NCBI GenBank assembly: GCA_963575655.1
Contig: CAUYTY010000182.1
Span: forward strand, 1 to 40,885
Direction: 5' to 3'
DNA: 40,885 nt
DNA from: Gammaproteobacteria bacterium
Lineage (GTDB): Bacteria; Pseudomonadota; Gammaproteobacteria; CAIRSR01
Shown: positions 1 to 7,212 of the stretch, piece after piece
How positions within the stretch are numbered: position 1 is the stretch's first letter
Layout: every line of letters begins with the position of its first letter
Notes under the pieces: model-generated
Databases searched by the model: none
The model's input: the letters and a program-made list of their open reading frames with translations, nothing else
Told to the model about the DNA's origin: nothing
Position numbers and translations under genes: made by a program

Positions 1-66
<66 letters not shown>

Positions 67-68
67 AG

Positions 69-250
69 TAGGTGGCAACTTGGGTTACCTAACCCAAGTT
101 GCCACCTATGTGGTGAGAAACGAAAAAGCCCCTCTCCCTGAGGGAGAGGGGAGAAAGGCGCGCTAGGTAGCAACTTGGGTTACCTATGTCCCTGGTCTAT
201 ACCCTCCTGGAGGGAGGGGCGAAAAGCGTGCTAGCTAGCAACTTGGGTTA
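69..250. repeat. Cluster of palindromic MITE-like repeat units
   Basis: Bases 69-86 and 91-108 are perfect 18-bp inverted arms around a 4-base loop. The same core (GCAACTTGGGTTA) recurs at 164-186 and 232-250. Between the inverted copy at 91-108 and the copy at 164-186 lies an 11-bp perfect hairpin of a pyrimidine/purine tract (129-139 with 141-151), and a shorter C/G-rich hairpin lies at 202-214. The plan, terminal inverted repeats around an internal hairpin, matches the element at 3169-3325, so this looks like a short non-autonomous repeat family. No ORF is present. Confidence 0.7.
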
Positions 251-327
251 GGATAACGAAGGCAGCTAACGAGGATCTGCCGGGACGACCATCAAGGCCA
301 TTAAACTACTTGTGGAATCAAAGGCCC

Positions 328-1587
328 ATGAAATTGCGCTATCTTCTCGCCGCTGTCGTTGCTTGGTTGTGGGTTATTCCGGGGCCAGCAGCCGACCCTG
401 CGTCTCTCCAACCTGCTGTGCCTTCTTCTTCCGTCCAACATTCCCTGAAAGAGGGATTAGACGCCTACCGGCAAGGACAATTCCGTCGAGCCCTCGTCAT
501 ACTCCAACCTTTTGCCGAAGGTGGTGATGCCCAGGCTCAGTTCGCCCTGGCAATGATGTACAGCAGCGGCAGCGGTGTAGAACTCGACGAATACCAAGCG
601 GCCCATTGGTTCGAATTGGCCGCTACTCAAGATCATCGAGATGCGGCGTATTTTCTGGCGCAACTCTACGAACAGGGTTGGGGAGCTACACGTTCTCCGA
701 CTTTGGCCCTCCGTTGGTATCAGCGTTGCGCAGACCTAGCGGACCTGCGTTGTCGGACCCGTCTTGCACAATTTAGCGGGGAGGGACTGGGTTTAACCCC
801 AGCTAAGGTCCAGGTTATCGCTACCGAAGCCACGATAATTTCTCCATCGGTACCCCATCCTCCCGCATCGGTAGCGCTTGGACCCAAGGCCGCTGAACCG
901 GTAGTGTCTGGATCTGGGGCCACCGAACCGGCAGCACTTGGACCCAAGATCGCCGAATCGGTCGCGTCTGGACCCAAGGCTGCCGAACCAGTTACCCCTA
1001 ACCCCAAAACCGCCGAACCGGTTGCTCCCGGTCTCAAGGCTGCCGAATTGGTTGCGCTCGGACCCAAGACCGCAGAATTGGCTCCCCCTTTTCCGGTAGC
1101 AATTAACGTTGAACCCCGTGAATCTGTTCCTTCTCCAGCGGTCGTAGCGGAAAGATCTGATGCCAAGCCTGTAGCGTCACCCGTAACGCTAGTGTTGCCA
1201 CCCACCTCCCCTGCGATCGAATCCAATGAACCCGCCCCAGTCGTAGCGGCGGAGCTTCTCGGGGAGGATTGGATTCGTACCCAGAAACCTAACAATTACA
1301 CCCTTCAGATCCTAACCAGCCCCCTGGAACGAGACATCCGTACCTTTGTTCGCAAGCATGATCTGAAGGGAGACTTTGCCATGGTGCCAGAATTACGGCA
1401 GGGACGGATTTGGTACAACCTTCTCTACGGATCCTACAAAACTGCAAGCATCGCCAACAAAGCGCGCACGACCCTACCTCCCGAGGCGGTTAAGAATGGC
1501 GCATGGGGGCGGCGATTCCGTGACCTACTACGCATAGCTCCCCCCCAGGAAAAATTGTTACCTGCTCAAGATAAACCAATTCAGTGA
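328..1587 (+). CDS. Exported Sel1-repeat / SPOR-domain protein
   Basis: The 419-residue protein starts with a signal peptide (MKLRYLLAAVVAWLW, then a proline/alanine cleavage region). Residues about 64-150 contain two Sel1-like TPR units (GDAQAQFALAMMYSSGSGV and a second AYFLAQLYEQGWG unit). Residues about 185-270 are a low-complexity linker of degenerate 11-12-residue Pro/Ala repeats (variants of GPKAAEPV). Residues about 325-405 resemble a SPOR domain (YTLQILTSP at its start, WYNLLYGSY later), a fold that binds denuded glycan strands in septal peptidoglycan. A periplasmic role at the cell wall is inferred. An in-frame TTG at 310 exists, but ATG 328 gives the cleaner signal peptide. The next gene, recO, follows after 135 bp. 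Substrate and partners are unknown. Confidence 0.85.
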   Translation: MKLRYLLAAVVAWLWVIPGPAADPASLQPAVPSSSVQHSLKEGLDAYRQGQFRRALVILQPFAEGGDAQAQFALAMMYSSGSGVELDEYQAAHWFELAATQDHRDAAYFLAQLYEQGWGATRSPTLALRWYQRCADLADLRCRTRLAQFSGEGLGLTPAKVQVIATEATIISPSVPHPPASVALGPKAAEPVVSGSGATEPAALGPKIAESVASGPKAAEPVTPNPKTAEPVAPGLKAAELVALGPKTAELAPPFPVAINVEPRESVPSPAVVAERSDAKPVASPVTLVLPPTSPAIESNEPAPVVAAELLGEDWIRTQKPNNYTLQILTSPLERDIRTFVRKHDLKGDFAMVPELRQGRIWYNLLYGSYKTASIANKARTTLPPEAVKNGAWGRRFRDLLRIAPPQEKLLPAQDKPIQ

Positions 1588-1722
1588 ATAAGCGGTTTGA
1601 GGGCATAGTCACAAGTCCCCGACACGGCGAAGCGTCGTAAATAGATCAAAGAGGGATGGGCATTGTTGAGAGTTTCCAAGAAGAACGGCGATTGGTTGGT
1701 TTTGATGTAAAGGCCTTTGAGT

Positions 1723-2481
1723 ATGTCTAATGGCTACGATTCGTCTAGATCTGGCCTGTCTGTCCGATTGGCGCCTGCCTATATTCTTCATCGTCGTCCC
1801 TATCGTGACACGAGCCTCCTAATTGAGGCGTTTACTGCTCGTCATGGGCGGGTGGGATTGGTGGAACGCGGCCGAGGGCGGGGAGGTGCCATTCATCAAG
1901 GGGTGGTGCTACAACCCTTCTGGCCGCTGTTGCTGTCTTTTTCTGGACGAGGGGAACTGGCTACTCTCGGGAGTTGTGAACCGGATGGTCCACCGCTACC
2001 TTTGATTGGCGGGGCGTTGTTGTGTGGTTTCTACTTAAACGAGCTGTTAATGCGCCTGCTTCCGCGTCAGGCCCCCCACACCAGCCTGTTTCATTTTTAT
2101 CACGATGCGCTTACCCGTCTCGCTCAACACGAAGATGAATTTCGGGTATTACGACTGTTCGAAGTGGCGCTATTGCGGGAGCTAGGCTACGGTCTACTCC
2201 TAGAACGCGACGCAGAAAAAGATCAGCCGCTAAATCCAGAGATGCGTTATCGCTACGTCTTGGATCGAGGTCCATTCCCTACCTTCCTAGAAGATACCTG
2301 TGACCTAGCCATTCAGGGCCGCACTCTTTTAGAATTAGGGCGCGGTGAATTGTCTGATGCCACGGCTCGCTCCGAAGCCAAGCGTTTAACCAGGGCGGCC
2401 CTCGCCCTCCACTTGGGGAATCGTCCGCTCCATAGCCGCAATCTCTATGCTGATTACCTACGTCTGAGCAATAACCAATAG
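1723..2481 (+). CDS. recO: DNA repair protein RecO
   Basis: RecO helps load RecA onto SSB-coated single-stranded DNA in the RecFOR recombinational repair pathway. The protein is about 252 residues, normal for the family. Its N-terminal OB fold is recognisable (APAYILHRRPYRDTSLLIEA, then GRVGLVERGRGRGG), followed by the helical C-terminal domain (GALLCGFYLNELLMRLL, FRLFEVALLRELGYG). The usual zinc-binding cysteines of some homologues are not evident, as is common in gammaproteobacterial RecO. ATG 1723 is preferred over TTG 1717 because AAAGG lies about nine bases upstream. In many gammaproteobacteria pdxJ follows directly; here a DUF29 gene and a repeat element separate them, so the old recO-pdxJ operon has been interrupted. 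Confidence 0.93.
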   Translation: MSNGYDSSRSGLSVRLAPAYILHRRPYRDTSLLIEAFTARHGRVGLVERGRGRGGAIHQGVVLQPFWPLLLSFSGRGELATLGSCEPDGPPLPLIGGALLCGFYLNELLMRLLPRQAPHTSLFHFYHDALTRLAQHEDEFRVLRLFEVALLRELGYGLLLERDAEKDQPLNPEMRYRYVLDRGPFPTFLEDTCDLAIQGRTLLELGRGELSDATARSEAKRLTRAALALHLGNRPLHSRNLYADYLRLSNNQ

Positions 2482-2551
2482 ATCGTCAGACCTTATCGGA
2501 AACCATAAACTTTATTTCCGGCCTCCCCCCGAATAATGGTGGGAAACTTCA

Positions 2552-2986
2552 ATGATAATAGCTCCATACGATTCTGATATTATCGCCTGGGCGCAACAGC
2601 AAACGGGGTTTTTGCGTTCCGGTCAGTTTACGCTTTTGAATATTGAGCACATTGCTGAAGAGATTGAAGACGCGGGCAAAAGTAAACAGCGCGAACTGGA
2701 AAATCGTCTTGAAGTACTTTTGATGCATCTTATCAAATGGCAATATCAACCTAATATTCAAGGGCAAAGCTGGCGTTTGATGATTATGGAGCAACGTCGC
2801 AGGGTGGCCGGCATTGAGAAGAACCCGCGTTTGTCGGCGCGCATCCCAGAAATTTTCCAGGAAATCTATGACGATGCGCGTTTTAGTGCGATGAAGGAAA
2901 CGGATTTAGACATAGAAATGTTTTCTGAGTTATGCCCTTGAAGTTTTGAGCAGGTCATGGATTCTGATTTTTGGCCGGGTGACTAG
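2552..2986 (+). pseudogene. DUF29-family gene broken by an in-frame TGA
   Basis: The 129 residues up to the TGA at 2939-2941 match the DUF29 family: SDIIAWAQQQTGFLRSG at the start, then IEHIAEEIEDAGKSKQRELE and LLMHLIKWQYQP. Reading on past the TGA in the same frame gives SFEQVMDSDFWPGD and a TAG at 2984-2986, which is the usual end of DUF29 proteins (CP-aromatic-S/T-hydrophobic-EQ-hydrophobic-x-D-x-DFWP). The simplest view is TGG (Trp) mutated to TGA, removing only the last 15 residues. The family has no assigned function. The gene stands between recO and pdxJ and looks inserted there. Whether the truncated protein is still made and stable cannot be judged. Confidence 0.8.
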
Positions 2987-3168
2987 CCTGGTATTGCCGA
3001 AGAAATGAGACCAAGCTTTGCCTTTTTACATTGGGACATTTGGCACCTTCAGGTCATGGTGAATCTTCCTGCCGCGTAGCGGAAAACAGACTGTGGCGTG
3101 AAATAACTCAATGGCGCAATGAATGTCCTGTGTTATCGATTGGTGAGTGGTTGTTCTGGATGCAGTAG

Positions 3169-3325
3169 TACCTAACCCAAGTTGCCATCTATTCAAAATT
3201 CGGGATCGCATCCAATCGTCCCCCCTCAATCCCCCCGTAAACGGGGGGAGGTCTGCGGCCTACTCCCTCCCCGTTTACGGGGAGGGCTGGGGAGGGGGTA
3301 AGTAGGTGGCAACTTGGGTTACCTA
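3169..3325. mobile_element. 157-bp MITE-like element with 23-bp terminal inverted repeats
   Basis: Bases 3169-3191 and 3303-3325 are inverted copies of the window's dispersed repeat and differ at three positions. They enclose two G/C-rich hairpins, one around TAAACGG near 3227-3250 and one around GTTTACGG near 3263-3290. There is no ORF. The 180 bases before it (2987-3168) hold nothing I recognise. It lies directly upstream of pdxJ and could affect its transcription. Confidence 0.65.
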
Positions 3326-3371
3326 GAAAACTTTTGGCGTTCACAGAGAATCAGCATGTCGAGGAGACATA

Positions 3372-4133
3372 ATGAGTGAGAATGGGATTGGTATCCTCTT
3401 AGGGGTCAACATTGACCATGTGGCCACCCTCCGTCAGGTACGTGGTACGCTTTATCCGGCCCCGCTCTTGGCAGGACTAGAGGCTGAGCAAGCGGGGGCG
3501 GATGCCATTACTTTGCATCTAAGGGAGGATCGGCGTCACATCCAAAAACAGGACGTAGAGATGTTACGCCAGGTGCTGGTGACGCGAATGAATCTGGAAA
3601 TGGCGGTAACCGACGAAATGGTAGCCTACGCCTGTCGGATCCGACCCGCCGATTGTTGCTTGGTACCAGAACGACGCGAAGAGTTGACTACCGAAGGGGG
3701 ATTGGATGTGGTTGCTAGCCTATCCCGAGTACGCACCGCGTGCGCACTTTTGATGCAGTCGGGAATACGGGTCTCGCTATTTATCGACCCTGACCCACGA
3801 CAGGTGGACGCTGCGTTGGAAGTCGGGGCACCGGTCGTGGAAATTCATACGGGTTGCTATGCCGATGCAACCCATGGAGTGGCCCGCGAGAATGAATATC
3901 GTCGGGTCCTGGAAGCCGCTCGCTATGCCCGAGCGGCGGGATTACAGGTAAATGCCGGTCATGGCCTTAATTATCAAAACGTCGATGCCATTGCCGCCAT
4001 TCCCGAGGTTACCGAACTCAATATTGGTCATGCCATCATCTCCCGCGCCTTATTTATTGGGCTGCATGAGGCAATACGAGAGATGAAGCGACTCATGCGT
4101 GAGGCGCGACCTGCTCATTCCACAAATTCCTGA
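3372..4133 (+). CDS. pdxJ: Pyridoxine 5'-phosphate synthase PdxJ
   Basis: PdxJ condenses 1-deoxy-D-xylulose 5-phosphate with 3-amino-2-oxopropyl phosphate to form pyridoxine 5'-phosphate, the last ring-forming step of DXP-dependent vitamin B6 synthesis, in the cytosol. The 253-residue length is typical. Family landmarks are clear: [16 protein letters not shown] near the N-terminus, [28 protein letters not shown], a conserved EIHTGCYAD segment, and the phosphate-binding [11 protein letters not shown] and [16 protein letters not shown] near the end. The start ATG is preceded by GAGGAGA at good spacing. It is convergent with the cytochrome gene downstream, and it is separated from recO by the DUF29 remnant and a repeat element. 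Confidence 0.97.
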   Translation: MSENGIGILLGVNIDHVATLRQVRGTLYPAPLLAGLEAEQAGADAITLHLREDRRHIQKQDVEMLRQVLVTRMNLEMAVTDEMVAYACRIRPADCCLVPERREELTTEGGLDVVASLSRVRTACALLMQSGIRVSLFIDPDPRQVDAALEVGAPVVEIHTGCYADATHGVARENEYRRVLEAARYARAAGLQVNAGHGLNYQNVDAIAAIPEVTELNIGHAIISRALFIGLHEAIREMKRLMREARPAHSTNS

Positions 4134-4184
4134 ACGTTGACTAAGGCTCCGCATCCCGGGACCTATTTAAAAGTGTTCCGGGAA

Positions 4185-4315
4185 CCTGCCTGACTTTATT
4201 GTCGACTCAATCGCTATCTCTGAGAGATTAGAAAATCAAAAGAACTTTTCCCTTATACAAAAAGAAGAATTCTTATTTTCTGGTCGACTAATACTACCAG
4301 AGAAAGTCAGGCAGG
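4185..4315. repeat. 131-bp segment with perfect 13-bp inverted ends
   Basis: CCTGCCTGACTTT (4185-4197) is repeated exactly in inverse at 4303-4315, and a GTCGAC site lies just inside each arm. The centre is AT-rich. It lies between convergent pdxJ and the cytochrome gene, so it may be a mini-element or take part in transcription termination. No T-run follows either arm. Confidence 0.5.
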
Positions 4316-4356
4316 CCCCTCGGAAAGGTAGATGAACGCGATCGAACGGACCTGCG

Positions 4357-4752
4357 TCAATTGTTCTTAGCGCCCTGTGCCACCCAATTATGAATAACGG
4401 TAGCGTCCTTTTCAGGCAATGGGCCTTTGCCATGGGGCATCCTGATCCGTGGATCGACTTTTCCTTCGACGGTGCGGACCAGGGTACTGCCAGTGGCGTC
4501 GCCGGGTTTGATCACGGGACCAAACTTTGTTCCCTTCATTAGGTCGTTATAACTTTCCATGCTGAACATGTTTTGGGCATAGCCCTTGCCGGGGGGGTGC
4601 TGGGCGTTACCCGGTGTATGGCACTCCAGGCAATATGCAGTGAGGATAGGGCGCACATCTTTGCTGTAGCTCACCTCGGATGGCGCCGGGGTGCAACCTA
4701 CAAGCCACACGCACGCCATCAACGTGGAGCTCAACACCAGTCTGGTACGCAT
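4357..4752 (-). CDS. Monohaem cytochrome c lipoprotein
   Basis: The 131-residue precursor has a lipoprotein signal (MRTRLVLSSTLMACVWLVGC), with Cys20 as the likely lipidated residue. A single haem-binding CLECH motif is at residues 41-45 in the context SKDVRPILTAYCLECH, as in the small cytochrome domains of the PSCyt1 type. Met105 (RMPHG) is a likely sixth ligand. It would be anchored in a membrane facing the periplasm and carry electrons; the partner is not shown by context. ATG 4752 is chosen because AGGAG lies just upstream on the minus strand and because it creates the lipobox; a longer upstream start would bury the signal. It is a single gene, convergent with pdxJ. Confidence 0.85.
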   Translation of the reverse strand: MRTRLVLSSTLMACVWLVGCTPAPSEVSYSKDVRPILTAYCLECHTPGNAQHPPGKGYAQNMFSMESYNDLMKGTKFGPVIKPGDATGSTLVRTVEGKVDPRIRMPHGKGPLPEKDATVIHNWVAQGAKNN

Positions 4753-4963
4753 CAGTGTCTCCTGAAAGTTCGGATAGGGGGGTAGTGGTGCGGCCACGAT
4801 GGCCGGGTGCGGCACGAGCCGGTGAGGGATAGCTTACCTTGCGAGCTACCTACAGCAGCCTCCCCCACGCGAGTCCTCGCAATACTCAACTAAGGCGGCG
4901 GAGTGTATCAGATCCTCGCGACCCTCTGAAAACGTATGGTAGTCTCTACTCTCTAGTCAATCA

Positions 4964-5318
4964 CCCTGGGCTAAAGCCAGGGGCTTGTGAAAGCAAGCCC
5001 GAGATTGACCAGCCTTAGTCCGGGAAATCGGACTACGTTGCAACGAAGTACAAGACTCACCTTGGGGCGCTTCCTCAACTCCAAGCTCTGAAAGCAGCAG
5101 AAGCAGACACGCGACGGGTACGCACGAAACGGTCTGCTGCAAGGTTCGCAAGAATCGAAGCTGCGTTGCAACATTGGCGAGGGGAGCCACACCGTAAGGT
5201 GTGCGTCACTAGGCCCTTACGGGCTGACAGCCGGGAAAGACCGGCAACTTTAAAGATTTTGCTATCCAATGGGGCGGAAAAAAACCGTCCCCTTTCCTCC
5301 CCGCCCTCAAGGGCGGGG
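4964..5318 (+). mobile_element. Remnant IS200/IS605-like element carrying only an RNA gene
   Basis: A left palindrome (4964-4969 with 4977-4982, with CTAAAGC in the middle) and a right palindrome (CCCCGCCC at 5299-5306, TCAA loop, GGGCGGGG at 5311-5318) frame the structured RNA at 4979-5248. Such subterminal hairpins are typical of IS200/IS605-superfamily ends, which are recognised by a single-strand transposase. No tnpA, tnpB or iscB reading frame lies inside, so the element is non-autonomous or decayed. The 200 bases before it (4753-4963) hold nothing clear apart from the cytochrome upstream region. Confidence 0.5.
4979..5248 (+). ncRNA. Structured RNA, HEARO/omega-RNA-like, copy 1
   Basis: This stretch shares long near-identical blocks with 10821-11100; for example, 52 bases from 5026 differ at one position. 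Visible stems are AGTCCG/CGGACT (5018-5033), GCAGCAGA (5094-5101) with TCTGCTGC (5133-5140), CACACC-GTAA-GGTGTG (a GNRA tetraloop, near 5188-5203), and GCCGG...CCGGC near the 3' end. Stem bases co-vary with copy 2. The motif order (GACTACGTTGCAACGAAG, CTTGGGGCG, AGCTGCGTTGCAAC, GACAGCCGGGAAAGACCGGC) resembles my memory of HEARO/omega RNA, the guide scaffold of IscB nucleases. The assignment rests on recall, not a model search. The short frames crossing it show no protein-like conservation. Confidence 0.6.
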
Positions 5319-5405
5319 TTTCTCGGGGACACTGATGATCGATAGCACCTACGCTACACCCCATCCTTCCACCCACGCCACATTGTTAATATCAGTTGCA
5401 CAGTG

Positions 5406-6296
5406 ATGAATTATTCCACTATCGAAGAAACCGTTGGCAACACCCCTCTGGTACTGCTACGTCGCCTGTCGGGGACAACCTCCAATCGCGTCCTGCTCAA
5501 GCTGGAAGGTAACAATCCGGCAGGTTCCGTAAAAGATCGACCGGCCCTGTCCATGATCCGACATGCCGAGGAGCGCGGTGAGATCCACCCTGGTGATACG
5601 CTCATCGAGCCCACCAGTGGCAACACCGGCATTGCCTTGGCGATGGCTGCAGCCATTCGTGGCTATCGAATGATCCTCGTTATGCCCGAGCACATGAGCG
5701 TCGAACGTCGCGCCCTCATGCGTTCCTTCGGCGCCGAGATCCTGCTAACGCCGCAATCGGGGGGTATGGAGGCCGCCATCGACTTGGCGCGGGCGTTAGT
5801 TGCCGAGGGAAAGGGGCGATTCCTGGATCAGTTCTCTAATCCTGACAATCCGCTGGCCCACTACGAGGGAACGGGTCCAGAGATCTGGCGCGATACGGGG
5901 GGGAGCGTTACCCACTTTGTAAGTAGCATGGGTACCACCGGGACCATCATGGGTACCTCGCGCTACCTCAAGGAGTGCAATCCTGCCATCCAGATTATCG
6001 GGGTCCAACCCACAGATGGCTCACAGATTCCCGGCATTCGTCGTTGGCCCGTGGAATATCTGCCTCGTATCTACGACCCAACCCGAATAGACCGCATCAT
6101 CGATGCGAGCCAGCTGGAAGCGGAGGAGACCTCGCGGGCATTGGCGGCTCAGGAAGGGATCTTCGTGGGAATATCTTCGGGCGGAGCCTGCGCGGTCGCG
6201 CTACGTCTTGCGTTGGAAGTAGAACATGCGGTCATTGTCGTTATCGCCTGTGACCGTGGTGACCGTTATCTATCCACTGGTGTCTATCCTGCCTAA
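5406..6296 (+). CDS. cysM: Cysteine synthase B (O-acetylserine sulfhydrylase B)
   Basis: This is a PLP enzyme that makes cysteine from O-acetylserine and sulfide, and in the CysM type also from thiosulfate. It has 296 residues, the usual size. It begins YSTIEETVGNTPLVLLRRL. The PLP lysine is in NNPAGSVKDRPAL, the substrate loop is EPTSGNTGIALAMAAAIRG, the phosphate-binding loop is SSMGTTGTIMG, and the PLP ring-binding serine region is GISSGGACAVAL. The arginine-containing EGTGPEIWRDT fits CysM rather than CysK. ATG 5406 directly follows a possible GTG 5403; SD evidence does not decide between them. Eight bases separate it from the exonuclease gene downstream, so the two are probably co-transcribed. 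Confidence 0.94.
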   Translation: MNYSTIEETVGNTPLVLLRRLSGTTSNRVLLKLEGNNPAGSVKDRPALSMIRHAEERGEIHPGDTLIEPTSGNTGIALAMAAAIRGYRMILVMPEHMSVERRALMRSFGAEILLTPQSGGMEAAIDLARALVAEGKGRFLDQFSNPDNPLAHYEGTGPEIWRDTGGSVTHFVSSMGTTGTIMGTSRYLKECNPAIQIIGVQPTDGSQIPGIRRWPVEYLPRIYDPTRIDRIIDASQLEAEETSRALAAQEGIFVGISSGGACAVALRLALEVEHAVIVVIACDRGDRYLSTGVYPA

Positions 6297-6304
6297 ATTC
6301 CGAT

Positions 6305-7096
6305 ATGAACATTCTAGTTTTCGATATCGAGACCATTCCCGACGTTGATGTCGGACGTCGGATCTACGGCCTAGAGGGTATGGATGATACTTCCGTCGCT
6401 GAGGCCATGTATGCCAAACGTCGCGCCGACAATAATGGTGGTGGTGATTTTCTTCGGCATCATCTCCATCGCGTCGCGGCTATCTCGGTGCTATTACGCC
6501 ACGATACCGACAAGCTTCGCGTAGATTCCTTGGGAGATCCGGATAGCTCTGAGCGCGAATTGGTGAGTCGCTTCTTTGACCTACTTGGACGTTACAAGAA
6601 TCCGACCCTGGTATCGTGGAACGGTTCCGGTTTCGATCTCCCGGTATTGCACTACCGAGCGCTCAAGCACTCTGTGGTGGCCGCAAGCTATTGGGATCAA
6701 GGAGAAAAAGATCAGGCATTTCGCTGGAACAACTACATCAACCGTTACCACATGCGTCATACGGATATGATGGATCTATTCGCTCTCTACCAATCGCGGG
6801 CCTACGCCCCTCTGGACGATGTGGCTATTTTATTAGGTCTACCTGGTAAAATGGGTATAGGTGGCAACAAAGTATGGGAATCCTACCAGGCGGGAGATAT
6901 TGTTGGAATTCGTAATTATTGCGAGGTCGATGTCCTCAATACCTATCTGATCTATTTGCGTTTTGAATTGATGCGTGGACATCTTGATGCAGAGGACCAT
7001 CAACGGGAGTGTCAGCGCCTACACAACTACCTCGCGGCAAATAATCATCCTCACTTACGAGAATTTCTTAGTGCCTGGGATGAGGCAAGTGGGTAA
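6305..7096 (+). CDS. Predicted 3'-5' exonuclease, PolB-like
   Basis: The 263-residue protein belongs to the stand-alone DEDDy exonucleases related to the proofreading domain of family B polymerases (DNA_pol_B_exo2). Exo I is FDIETIPD (Asp7, Glu9), exo II is SWNGSGFDLPVL, and exo III is NYCEVDVLNTYLIY with the Tyr and Asp in YxxxD. It should degrade DNA or RNA 3' ends using two metal ions; the cellular substrate is unknown. The start at 6305 lies eight bases after cysM, and this cysM-exonuclease pairing supports a two-gene operon. The gene ends before a strong hairpin at 7109-7153. Confidence 0.88.
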   Translation: MNILVFDIETIPDVDVGRRIYGLEGMDDTSVAEAMYAKRRADNNGGGDFLRHHLHRVAAISVLLRHDTDKLRVDSLGDPDSSERELVSRFFDLLGRYKNPTLVSWNGSGFDLPVLHYRALKHSVVAASYWDQGEKDQAFRWNNYINRYHMRHTDMMDLFALYQSRAYAPLDDVAILLGLPGKMGIGGNKVWESYQAGDIVGIRNYCEVDVLNTYLIYLRFELMRGHLDAEDHQRECQRLHNYLAANNHPHLREFLSAWDEASG

Positions 7097-7108
7097 TCGT
7101 CGAGTGGT

Positions 7109-7153
7109 CTGATGAATTTAATTGTGGATGAAATCCACGATTAAATTCATCAG
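7109..7153. terminator. Strong 21-bp hairpin between convergent genes
   Basis: Bases 7109-7129 pair with 7133-7153 around a three-base loop with one G-T mismatch. It lies between the end of the exonuclease gene (+) and the end of the GH26 gene (-), where a bidirectional transcription stop would be expected. No T-run follows, so it may instead act as an mRNA 3'-end stabiliser. Confidence 0.5.
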
Positions 7154-7212
7154 GTCACCACACTGCAAGAAGGAATACGCGCGCGACTGATCACTCTCGT
7201 GACAATGAAGAC

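Noticed and set aside
720-1295. Minus-strand frame of 191 codons inside the SPOR-protein gene
   Set aside because: Its low-complexity Ala/Gly/Ser content mirrors the Pro/Ala linker of the real gene.
3026-3229. 67-codon minus-strand frame upstream of pdxJ
   Set aside because: It runs through the MITE-like terminal repeat and shows no protein-like features.
4957-5332. Three minus-strand frames over RNA copy 1
   Set aside because: They arise from the conserved RNA repeat, and their translations are not kept in copy 2.
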